A DNA stretch of 64,000 nucleotides from Adiantum capillus-veneris. Lineage: Eukaryota; Streptophyta; Polypodiopsida; Polypodiales; Pteridaceae. The position numbers and the translations under genes were made by a program. Shown here in pieces: positions 10,012 to 19,736 of the stretch (position 1 is the first letter of the stretch; each line of letters starts with the position of its first letter). The stretch spans positions 67,159,870 through 67,223,869 of the forward strand of contig CM043952.1 in assembly GCA_014529385.2 (NCBI GenBank), in the 5' to 3' direction. Under the pieces are notes generated by a model. It was not told the DNA's origin and did not search any database. It saw only the letters and a list, made by a program, of their open reading frames with translations.

Positions 10012-10942
10012 TGTTAGAAGCTGGACACACCCCACGGAGACTAACTACTCGGAGGATTATCATTTTTTTAATTATTCATTTATTAAGGAAACCTGATTTT
10101 TCACCTTGTAAATATTGGGACTTACATAAGTTTCCAGATTGTATCCCAATTTTGATAGATAGATAGAGTAGTTGGTTGATTTTAGAACTTTAGGGTTTGA
10201 GAATTGTAAGGTATATATACCACTTTTTGACCTTAATGAAAAACCTTTTGTCATTTTAAAAACAAGTTTTGAAGTCTGTGAGTGAGCGTATTGTGTACGA
10301 GAGAGAGTGTGAGCTTCATCTTGACGCTACGTGTGCACTGGTGGTCGGAATCGAGTGCGGAGAAGTGCAACGTGTTGCCCCCGATGAGAGCTACACACCA
10401 ATACCTACATTGCGCGCGTACGGTCCGGTTAGGCAAGCTCCTTCTACGAGCTTCATCTGGTGATTGGGTGAGCATACGTTGTCCAATTTTGCATTGCAGC
10501 ATATCCACGCGTTCACAATGAGTAGAACTACACATTAGGCACTTTAGATTTCGGAAACAAAGACCTGCAAATTTCGGCCAAACATCGTACGTGATTTTGC
10601 ATTGTGTGTTTTGGGTTGGGGTTTTGGTTCATAGACCTTAGGGAGAGCGACCTATTGGTATTAGTAGGGTCTCCTTCAAGTTCTATGGTGTTTCGAGATT
10701 GTTTGATGGGTGTTCGGCTCTAGACAGCGTTGTAGGAAGTTTCCTCTTATGCATTCTTGAAGGCTGTGACTTAGACAATTGGTAGAGACCTCTGTAGGAA
10801 TTAGTTAGGAGTCGGTCGAGTGTAGGTTGACACCTTATGCTTGCTTCCACGCGCCTGCGGGTCGAGCTTCGTCCTTAGCTAACATTATATGTTAGGTGAG
10901 TTCTCGTTGTGCTGACGTCCATCGCGGCGTATCCGTCCAACA
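10012..10942 (+). repeat. G2 5' LTR
   Basis: The right end is fixed by CCAACA immediately before the PBS. The left end is placed at TGTTAG (10012), where homology to the G4-type LTR on the other strand stops; this start is less certain because no 3' LTR is available for comparison. It contains a GTATATATAC TATA-like box near 10211. The last two thirds match the fragment at 8046-8605. Confidence 0.72.
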
Positions 10943-10943
10943 T

Positions 10944-10961
10944 TGGCGCCGCTACCGGGGA
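10944..10961 (+). other. G2 primer binding site (tRNA-Asp type)
   Basis: TGGCGCCGCTACCGGGGA follows the LTR after one base. It differs at two positions from the complement of the plant tRNA-Asp 3' end used by many plant gypsy elements (TGGCGCCGTTGCCGGGGA). It primes minus-strand DNA synthesis. Confidence 0.85.
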
Positions 10962-11491
10962 CGAAAACCTTAGGTAGGTGACCGAGACTAATCCTTGAGG
11001 ATAGGGATTTTTGGCTTGCCAAAAGTCTCATTTTACATTTAGATAGGATCAGAGGGTGGAGGACTCTCTAGGTCTTAGAGGGAGTCTAGGAAGCGTGTGT
11101 CTGGCCTAGATCCTTCGACTTAGGTAGATTTAGGTAGACTAAGATAGCTTTAGGTAGTAGTCGAGTTCTTAAGTAGAAATTGGAGTGGTAGATGCGGTGA
11201 GAGGAAAGCTTGAGAGTCCGGAGAGTCCAGAAAGCAACCAAAACACCATTATCACCATTTCACATGATGAGTAGGAGTAGAGTAAGTAGGACATTATGAT
11301 TCTGGATCTAGAGCATTTCATGTATGTATACTTGCTTGGTAAAGTCATCACAAGTTTGTAAAAGACGCAAAAAGACGCAAAAGTGTGTTTGAAAGCCTAA
11401 GAGAAGTCCAAAAGTTACTGTGAGTGTTTCTAATAGAGCTACAGAGTATCAGGAGCATTTCTGTCAAAAAAAAAAAAAAATTCAAGCCAGG

Positions 11492-11515
11492 AGACATCCT
11501 ACGCGTAGGATGTCT
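11492..11515 (+). repeat. 24-bp perfect palindrome, copy 1
   Basis: Half-site AGACATCCTACG followed directly by its reverse complement. As RNA it would fold into a perfect 12-bp hairpin or form a self-complementary dimer site. Confidence 0.95.
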
Positions 11516-11934
11516 ACAAGCTAATCTGGTGGGAATTTTGGGATTTTGAGTTGACCAGTGTGTTCAGAAGGTGGGGTTTACCCTAATTTCAACTGGAAAG
11601 TGAAAATTTGACCATATCTTGACGAGATAAGGCCAGATAGACTGAAATTGCCAGACATCCTACCCAAATTGTGCCAAAGCATTATTTCAAGACCAAAACC
11701 ATAAGATGGCTGCATGAGCATGTCTTGCATGATATATTGAGTGACTGAAAGGGGTTTTATCTCATTTGGGTGAGAAAATTGGGTTCAAAGAAAACTTTAG
11801 CACTTTTGACTGAAAAAGGCAAGAACAATTAAAATTGGGGATTTTTGAAATCCAAACCAAAATCTAAGCATCACACTGGGTTACTGACATCAAGGGGAAA
11901 CTATGGGTCAAGTCAGGGGTTAAACATGCCAAAA

Positions 11935-11958
11935 AGACATCCTACGCGTAGGATGTCT
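11935..11958 (+). repeat. 24-bp perfect palindrome, copy 2
   Basis: Identical to the copy at 11492-11515, in unrelated flanking sequence. This argues that the palindrome itself, and not a longer repeat, is what is conserved. Confidence 0.95.
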
Positions 11959-12059
11959 TCTGTGGGATTTTGGACTCCAAACCAAATTTTGAGTATACCA
12001 AAGTGATCAGCAACTCAAGGGGAGCCTGTGCTTTGAGTTTGAAGCCATTCTAATGAAAA

Positions 12060-12083
12060 AGACATCCTATGCGTAGTATGCCT
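12060..12083 (+). repeat. 24-bp palindrome, degraded copy 3
   Basis: AGACATCCTATG then CGTAGTATGCCT: three changes from the perfect copies, all transitions or a single G/T change, which break the symmetry. Confidence 0.85.
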
Positions 12084-12335
12084 AAAGCAAGACATTAAAG
12101 CCAGACATTGGTAGTGGGCATAGCAAGGTGTTGTATAGCCTAAGACAAGCCTCCTGGTCAATTTTGGTCCAAATTGGAGTTGGTTAGACTGATCAAGATC
12201 AGCAACAGGTTGTTGGAACAGATTTCTGACTCATTAACCAGCATATAGGTGTCCAAATCAAAAAGTAAAAACAACTATAGACTCAGCACATCAAGGAAAG
12301 ACCATAGTGCAAAAATCCAGGCAAAACAAAGCAGG

Positions 12336-12359
12336 AGACATCCTACGCGTAGGATGTCT
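12336..12359 (+). repeat. 24-bp perfect palindrome, copy 4
   Basis: Identical to copies 1 and 2; it lies about 410 bp before the gag start. Confidence 0.95.
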
Positions 12360-12768
12360 ATTGGGACCTACTGAAGAGAAAATTTGACTGGGATTAGAAA
12401 GTGAGATTCCATTTGGCTTAAGGATTCCAGAACTTCTTTCAGAAGTGAATTTGGACCTTGTTTGTCCATTTGACGGAGCAAAGATTGAATTCAGACTTTT
12501 TCGCGTAAATTGACCAACATCCGAGGGAAGTACAGTTTCAGATTAGCAGACCTAACCCAGAACATCAGCAGTGTATAAAATAAAGTAGTGATCAAGATTA
12601 ACTCTCCAGTTATACCAATCATTACTAAGATAACCTCTAGCAGATAAACGCTTTGATTCGATTGCCGAAATTGAACGCTTGTGTACAGGTATATTCAGCA
12701 ACAAAGCAAGAAGTTGTGCGGAAACTGATCCTTTTCCAGGTGAGTGGTTGGATTTGTGATAAAGTGCA

Positions 12769-14310
12769 TTGATAAGTTTGATGAATTTAAGATCAGGAAG
12801 ATACATTGTTAGAGACCAGAAGGTGGCAGGTGACCGAGATAGCTTAGTGTCCAGCGAGGAGAGTGTAACTCAGGCAAGGCTAGATCCACTAGCACCAATT
12901 ATCGAGGAAGGTAGTGATACTGACATTTCATCAGACAAATCTTTCTTCATAATGGGTAGTCAACAGCCAGGAGGTTTCACCCATGACGGACCAATGCCAG
13001 GAGGAAGCACCTCCCTAAATTCTTTGAATGATTCCAAGCTCACTGTGATCTTCTTAGAGAGAACAAACTCGAGGGGAGCCCTAGTCTATTCTGACTATCG
13101 AGGATGCAAGTGCATTTGTATCGAAGAGAGGCCGGCTCAGAGATTGGAGTTAATCCGAGTCTATGATGATGGAGATAGATTCCGAGACGAAAGGGGGAAC
13201 CACTATCTGATAGTTAGTAACCCTGAAGATTACAATAGATATGGAGATAACGTGGCGAAAGGAAAAATGGTTTCAGAAGCTCAAGAACCGCCACCAAACA
13301 TTGATGTGCCCGGAGCTATTTTTATGTATGATAAGAAAACAACCAGGGTTCCAACTTATAACGAGATCGTGGGAATCTACAAGCATGAGAGTGAGGATAT
13401 AATCGCTTACTTTCGTAGCAAAGAACCATACGTAAACGAATTAAGCAAAGACAAGGTTCTTTACTTATTCTCTTATGAAACTGCCATGGGGAAGGGTATA
13501 GTTTTTGTTGATAGATACGGGCGAGAATACCAACGCAGTCTCCCAGAGGAGGTAGAGAGGGCAACAGGTCCAGGAGCATCAACATATGCCCCTGAGGAAG
13601 TGCCAAGAGCCACGTACACCCCAAGTAAGTCGACAAGTCCCTTTTCTGATGAGTATGACGCTACCTCACATTCCACCCGGCCGCAGGCATTCAACAACCA
13701 AAACCAACTGGCAAACCAGCCATCATTGCAGGCATGGCTTTGACAAAGTGCTACAATGGAACAAGACTGAAACCGAGATGGTTATCAGGCCGCACGAGGG
13801 CTAAGGGATTTGCAAGAACCACCACTCTATTCAAGGTATCAAGGAGAGAGTAAGCCGAAGACTCAAGGGTCAACAGATCCTGGAGGACCACCCAGAGAAC
13901 GAGTTCGAAAAGAGGAACCATCTCTGGCGAGAACTGTTAGAAATTATGTCTTAGGAGCACCACTGGAAGAGGAACCAGCCTATTACAGAAGACCTGAGGA
14001 GGTATATCGATTAGGACGTGGAGATCCAATGATGAGGTTTGTAGACCATCGAAGAATCAGACCTTCTCAAGTGCAAAAATGGGTAAACAAGAAATACATA
14101 GGAAGCAGAGACCCAAGAGATCATGTAGCAGCCTTTGTGCGTGTAATTAGAGCCGAAGAGGTGTTAGACTTTCCTACCCAATTTGCAGGGTTTGGACTAA
14201 CCCTAGAGGATGACGCTGCCACTTGGTTTGACTCTGTAGAGTGTAGAGACTTTGAGACTATGGAGGAAGTGTTTGACGAATTATCGAGGAATTCTCACAA
14301 AGGGGGATAG
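12769..14310 (+). pseudogene. G2 gag, N-terminal extension and capsid region
   Basis: One frame runs from 12769 to 14310, interrupted only by two TGA codons (13741-13743 and 13768-13770). The first 324 residues form an extension with no domain I recognise (VIFLERTNSRGALVYSDYRG, IFMYDKKTTRVPTYNEIVG). The capsid region follows: RIRPSQVQKWVNKKYIGSRD and TLEDDAATWFDSVECRDF, typical of Retrotrans_gag. A frameshift ends it at 14310. G1 keeps only the later part. The first in-frame ATG after the TTG-rich start is at 12781 (MNLRSGRY), a likelier initiation site than 12769. Confidence 0.8.
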
Positions 14311-15151
14311 CTCATACTACCGTTTCACAAATCCATAAATTCAAACAGAAAGATGGGGAATCTGTACGAAAGGCAGCCCTAAGAATAAAAAGATATATTA
14401 AGTTCAGTCCTGTGGAAGAACTGCCAACTCAATCTAGACTTATGCTTATATTTATCCAAGGACTAAGGAATGCGGATCTCCAGAAAGACTTACATATGAA
14501 GAGGAGCACGACGTTGAATGAGTTGACCAAGGAGTCTCTTTACCTTGTGGACAATTGTGCGGTCTACAAGGAGGGGGAGTTCAAGGACCTTGACGACAAT
14601 TCATCTTCCCAACAAAGTGAAAGCAAGTCTTCTAAGACAGCACCGAAAGGAGAAGTAGCGATAAACCAAGAGCAGCTTGTAGATGAAGTGCTAAAAAAGA
14701 TTAACTTGTACGCCAAACCCCTGCTAAACAGCCCAAGTGGTGTGCTATTGAACAAAAATGGACAAACCATGGGACCGAGGAATGTTATTATAACAAGGGA
14801 TATGTGAGGGAAAGACCTTACGCTCCCCAAAATCCGATAGCATCTCCTCAAGTTCCATTGATGCCTAGGTATCAAGCAGGCAACCTACCAGGACCTGTAG
14901 GTGTAGAAAGACCACAACCATTGTTGGGGCAACAACCACCCCTACCAAGATTACGACCAGTCGGTATAAGGTACACACCAACCGTAACTGAATCAGAGGA
15001 TAAATCTTTGGTGCCTATGCATGCATATTATGAAGATCCCAATGGATATGCGGCAAACTCTGTCTATTATCCACCGGAAGAACCCTCGACACCAGAACCA
15101 TGGAGCATGATAGGAAGTACACAACCACCAACAGGTACACAGGCAGCATGA
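14311..15151 (+). pseudogene. G2 gag, second half
   Basis: In shifted frames the region reads TTVSQIHKFKQKDGESVRKA, FIQGLRNADLQKDLHMK and LTKESLYLVDNC, matching G1 7562-7100. Past a further frameshift near 14750 comes a Cys/His segment (CAIEQKWTNHGTEECYYN type) and a Pro-rich stretch (GVERPQPLLGQQPPLPRL), also shared with G1. It completes the capsid and leads to the knuckles. Two frameshifts make it non-functional. Confidence 0.75.
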
Positions 15152-15181
15152 GAAGGAAGATATAGCTTAGATGAACGAACA

Positions 15182-15676
15182 TTGTTGTTCATAGCCAACG
15201 GAGGCATGGGCAGACAGAGACATGCATACCAACAAAGAGGAGCTCAAGGAGCACCTCAACAACCCAAAGGACCCTGCTACAAGTGTGGTGGAGACCATTG
15301 GCTCAGAGACTGTCCTCATGATGAAATCATTAGAGTCAACGCGTATTGCACCGAGTGTGGAGTTACTCATTTGATTCCCGATTGCCCTAAAAACCCGAGC
15401 AAAGGAGCAAAAACCACCTTGAACATGCTAGAAACAGTACCTTCCAGTGGAGGGTCAGAAAATGAAACAATCATATCTATTCCGGCAGTAACACAAGCCC
15501 AAGCTCAAAGAATGACGAACCAACCCATAGTTGAAGAGCCAAAAACCGATGCCCAAAGCTCAGAAACAAAAAATCCGAGAAGCACCTGGAAAGCTAGAAA
15601 GGCACATATGAAAGCCAGGAAGGAACGAGAGCAAACAGCTCTATCCGAGGAGTTGAAACATACAAAGGATAGATAG
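15182..15676 (+). pseudogene. G2 nucleocapsid: two short-spaced zinc knuckles
   Basis: Two motifs, CYKCGGDHWLRDC and CTECGVTHLIPDC, each have C-X2-C-X3-H-X4-C spacing, one residue shorter than the usual C-X2-C-X4-H-X4-C. A Lys/Arg-rich stretch (NPRSTWKARKAHMKARKERE) follows. The knuckles should bind element RNA in the particle. The frame ends at a TAG (15674-15676). G1 has the same pair at the same place with different spacing. Confidence 0.8.
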
Positions 15677-15714
15677 AGAGGTTAGAGGATCTAGCTAGCC
15701 TAAGCTCGCACACC

Positions 15715-17731
15715 ATGGAAACCATAGCACCCAAGAAAATAGCAGAGCCCAAAAGTGCAGAATCAAGAGGATCTGTACTGGCAGACAAGATAAATGAGCA
15801 GTTGGATGCGCTTCTAAAGGCTTATGAAGCCAGACTCAAAAAGAACCAAACCCAGGAGCAAAGGTGGATGACTTATCCATATGCGGAAATAGAAAAAGAG
15901 AGGTTGGAAATGTGTAAAAGGATGATTGAAACAGCTCAATCATTGATGCAAGTCCCGTTGGGTAAACCTGCAAGTTGGCATGAGGCATTGGCTCCAACCC
16001 ATATCCAACCAACTTTAGAGGAACAAGTAGAAACAAAGGAAAGAAACACTAATGCCTATGAGTCCAGAGGAGAGCCTATCATAGTGCCAAACACGAAAGA
16101 TGAGGCAAGTGACGGGTTCAAGCCTAAAACATTGGCAGAAATGGGTAAGGACTGTAACGGTCTAGACGATCTGTGGAAGCAAATCCATGAGGCCAACGAG
16201 GCTAATAGGATGAGTAACCACATGAATAGCACGAGAAAAGAAAAGAATGTGATCTTACCTCCTATCGAAGAATTTGAGGCAAAGTCACAAATGAACTTTA
16301 AGATACATTCACAGGGGGGATACCAAGGATCAATTAGTTCGGGGCACAGCCAACCAGACTCACTGAGAACTTTACCCTCTTACCTAGGAGAGTATGAATC
16401 CAAGTCGGAAGTGAGAGCAATCCCATCTCAAAGACTTTCTTCTAACAAAGTGATGGATTCACAAGGATTGACTGAATTGTTGTCCACCCCGGTGGCATGC
16501 ACAATCATATTAGCAGAACTCCTAAGGTTACGGCCACACATGTGGACCACAGTAGGTAAATGCCTAGAAAAATTTGGAGTAAGAGACCCCACCTTGAGGC
16601 TACAGGAAGGGATCAGAGAGTTGGACAGGCCTCATCTAAACACTAGGCCAGTACCATTAAACAAGGTTGGAGAGTATTGTGAGGGAGAAGATGGAAACAC
16701 CACGCTACCAGTAGAATTCCAAGGAGTAGTTTCCAAAGCTATTCTTGACAATGGAGCGGGAGTTGCTATCGCCACCAAGGAAATCTGGAAAAAATGGGGA
16801 AAACCAGCTTTGAGACCTACCAGAATGAAATTGCTTCATGGAGAAGCCTCTAGGACACTTAGAGAAAGTCATTGTCACTTCGTACGGAATCGAGTATGAG
16901 CATACATTTGCAATAGTCGATTTCGACAAAAAGAACAATTATGAGATCATATTGGGACGACCATTCATGCGACAATTGAAGATGGTCCAAGATTGGGGTT
17001 ATGACCACATATACCTCAGACATGGTGAGACAACAACTAAAATACACCTGAAAGACCATAGTTACAAAGATGTGAACCAAACACCTATGGAAGAGTTTGA
17101 TTCAGCTACAGTAGCAGGATCGGAACTCCCAGCATGGTTAGGGCAACAAAAAGAGCTATGGATGTGCGGAGCTTCACATTGTGGAAGCTTAAGAAGAGAG
17201 GAATGCTTCTTAGAAAGAGCAATTGAGGACAAGAAGTATATTCCGGAACCTTTCCTTGAAGATGCCTTGGAACCTCTAAAATGGGAACACATACTAGCAA
17301 CATTGGATGTCTGTACCATTACACATAGTCCAACAACAAAATTTTGCGATAAAGCTGGCTATGATGTGCAACCCTATTACATGGTAAGCCTTATACCAGG
17401 AGAAGATGAGACGATAGAACCACCAAAAAAAGAAGAGTTTTATAACTCCTCTGAACATCTGGAAGTAAATGAGGATGCAGATAATGAGTGTTCAGACACC
17501 TCAAGTGAGCGTGGAAGGGAACCCGAGAATGTTAAGTTTTATGATTTTGCTAATCAGCACCCTAGATGCCAGGAACGCTATATGAGGAAACGAGTAGGAA
17601 ACAAAGCAAGAGAGAACCTGATGCCCATGCTAAAAGGTAAAACTCACTATTTGATGCTTGTAAAAGCAGAGGATTGTGTAAAAGATCAAATATCAGGAAG
17701 ATTCTCAAAAGATCAAAGGGAAAGAACATGA
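15715..17731 (+). pseudogene. G2 spacer and canonical protease (PR1)
   Basis: A 394-codon open segment (15715-16899) holds a Glu/Lys-rich spacer with LADKINEQLDALLKAYEARL, the shared TLRTLPSYLGEY and TIILAELLRLRPHMW motifs, and then SKAILDNGAGVAIATKEIW, the retropepsin active site with Asn in place of Ser/Thr. A frameshift near 16850 moves the rest to another frame: TFAIVDF, IILGRPFMRQLKMVQDW (near 16950). An acidic and then Lys-rich linker follows. Frameshift and active-site change suggest an inactive enzyme. Confidence 0.82.
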
Positions 17732-19055
17732 GAAGAAATAAAACAGGAACGAAAAGCTAAAACAGAAACAAAATCACAAAAATCAAAAAAATCAAAAAAA
17801 GAAACAACAAAAGACCAAGAGTGGACCAAATTGGAGCGTAAACAGAAATACCAAGAACTGAAACGGTCTTTACGTGAGATATGGACTACTGAAGAAGATA
17901 GTGATGGTAAAGGGGAGTCCGAAAAGGGAAACATGAATGTACCATCACACTATCGGAAATTCACCATCTAGGACAGAAAAATCATCATGACACCACCAGT
18001 CAGGGAAAGAATCAACCAAGAATCTTACGATGGGCCAAAAAATGCAAAAAGGATTGACCTTGTAGAACCAGGTGAAAAGCCTCAGCCGGTCTATATAGCA
18101 AACAATTTAGAGCCTGAAGAAGAAGAACGGCTAACACAACTTCTCAAAAAGTATAAAGATGTGTTTGCATGGTCCTATAAAGACCTCAAAGGAGTTGATC
18201 CATCGATATGCCAACATACAATTCCTTTGAAATCAGATGCAAAACCTAGCAAACAACGTCCTTATACATATAATGACACATTTGCTAAACGAATAAAAGA
18301 GGAGATTGATAAGCTGATGGAAGCTGAATTCATCTATGAAATCAAACATACAGATTGGGTGTCACCCATTGTGGTAGTTCCCAAAATAATGGAAAACTGC
18401 GACTGTGTGTAAACCTCAAAAAGGTAATTGCAGCCACCATAAGGGATAATTATTCCTTGCCAATCACAGAACATGTACTTGAGCGGGTAGCTGAGAAACG
18501 GGCTTGTTCCTTTCTGGATGGGTTTTCAAGATACAACCAACTGGCAATAGCAAGGGAGGATCAACACAAAATAGTGTTTGCCAGAGAATGGGGAATTTAT
18601 GCGTATCGAGTTATGCCGTTTGGCTTAACTAATGCCCTAGCTACCTTCCAAAGGTTAATGACGCACGCGTTCAAAGAATACCTAAGAATATTCTTAGAAA
18701 TTTACATGGATGATCTTTGTGTACACTCTCTTCTACGAGAGGAACGTATTGACCATTTGCAAAAGGTCTTTGAAAAATGCAAGACATATCGAATCTGCCT
18801 TAACCCTGAAAAGTGTATCTTTATGGTTAAGCAAGGCCGCATCTTAGAACACATTGTCTCAAGAAATGGCATAACCACTGACCTAGACAAAGTCAAAGTC
18901 ATTGTAGACCTACCCAGGCCTACTAATGCGAAACAAGTGCAATCCTTCATGGGACACTGCGGATATTATCGAAGATTCATATACATGTATGCGGTTATCG
19001 CACAACCTCTGTCTCGTTTGCTAGTCAATTTCGATTGGACCGAGAAGTGTGAAAC
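17732..19055 (+). pseudogene. G2 reverse transcriptase
   Basis: A Lys-rich linker is followed by KYKDVFAWSYKDLKGVDP, KQRPYTYNDTFAKRIKEEI and DWVSPIVVVPK, then after a frameshift near 18380 by [37 protein letters not shown], the active site EIYMDDLCVHS (near 18705) and GHCGYYRRFIYMYAVIAQP. P1 interrupts the frame at 19055, and RNase H resumes at 24248. It is a standard Ty3/gypsy RT, closely matching G1. Confidence 0.93.
19051..19055 (+). repeat. P1 target site duplication, left
   Basis: GAAAC directly before the P1 5' LTR, repeated at 24248-24252 after the 3' LTR. A 5-bp duplication is normal for Ty1/copia integrase. Confidence 0.95.
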
Positions 19056-19337
19056 TGTAGACATGTAGTAGTGTTAGTGTGTATACGCGCTTCACCAGGG
19101 GCACTTTTCTCCCACTGGGTTTTTCCCCCTGGACATCCGGTGTGAAAGGACACCTTATCTCTTAGGGTTTCATATAAGCTTTGTAGCTCTGAGTTTGTAC
19201 ACACAATTATTATTCCAATACAGAGAGAGAGAGACTACAGAGATCTCGTACACAAGCTCTGTGTCTTCTTCTTCTCCATCTTCTTCCTACTCTGAGTTGC
19301 TGTCTTCCTTCTGTTTCCTGTTTCATCATCTTCAACA
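19056..19337 (+). repeat. P1 5' LTR (282 bp)
   Basis: It starts TGTAGACATG and ends CTTCAACA. A TATA-like CATATAAG lies at 19171-19178 and a GA-rich run at 19220-19231. By eye no base differs from 23966-24247. Confidence 0.97.
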
Positions 19338-19339
19338 AT

Positions 19340-19351
19340 TGGTATCAGAGC
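19340..19351 (+). other. P1 primer binding site (initiator tRNA-Met)
   Basis: TGGTATCAGAGC, the perfect complement of the plant initiator tRNA-Met 3' end, two bases after the LTR. Confidence 0.97.
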
Positions 19352-19736
19352 AAGGTGATTTCCAGAGCCTCTACTTGCGTTTTCGCGTCCGCGCGCGCAA
19401 TCGCAGTTTTCAGGCAGTTTTTGGAAAATTTGTTCGTGGGAGCATCCTCGACGTTCCGGGAGTATTCTGAGTAGGCGACTTGGGGTTTTACCCCCCTTTC
19501 GAAGCCGTTCGAGCCCTCAGAATTTCGTTCTGAGCAGCGTAGCAGAAGTTACTTTTCCGAGGCGTTTAGATCAAGAGGGTGTGCTTTCTGACAGATTTTC
19601 TTCAGGTAAACAGTTCTTTTGGGAAGCAGCTTGTCTTAGCTTTGTGCTGAGATTTTGTGTAGAGTTTTGCTTGGATTGGAGAAGAGATTTGTGAATCTCT
19701 TGGAGGTTCTTTTGCTCTCTTGTGTGCATCTACAGT
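19352..19736 (+). other. P1 5' leader
   Basis: 385 bp between PBS and the first gag ATG. No open frame of interest; a CGCG-rich stretch (19385-19400) is the only notable composition. Confidence 0.6.

Larger units (their letters stand above)
10962..12768 (+). other. G2 5' leader, noncoding, with palindrome repeats
   Basis: About 1.8 kb between PBS and gag with no coding pattern I can support. It holds three perfect and one imperfect copy of a 24-bp palindrome plus a half copy at 11653-11664, and an A-tract at 11467-11480. A long structured leader would normally carry dimerisation, packaging and translation signals; which role applies here is not shown. Confidence 0.7.

Noticed and set aside
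10269-10535. Overlapping ORFs of 64-94 codons on both strands
   Set aside because: They lie inside the G2 5' LTR, have no recognisable motif and are expected by chance.
12552-12806. 84-codon minus-strand ORF before G2 gag
   Set aside because: It overlaps the leader and gag start on the other strand, with no similarity or supporting context.
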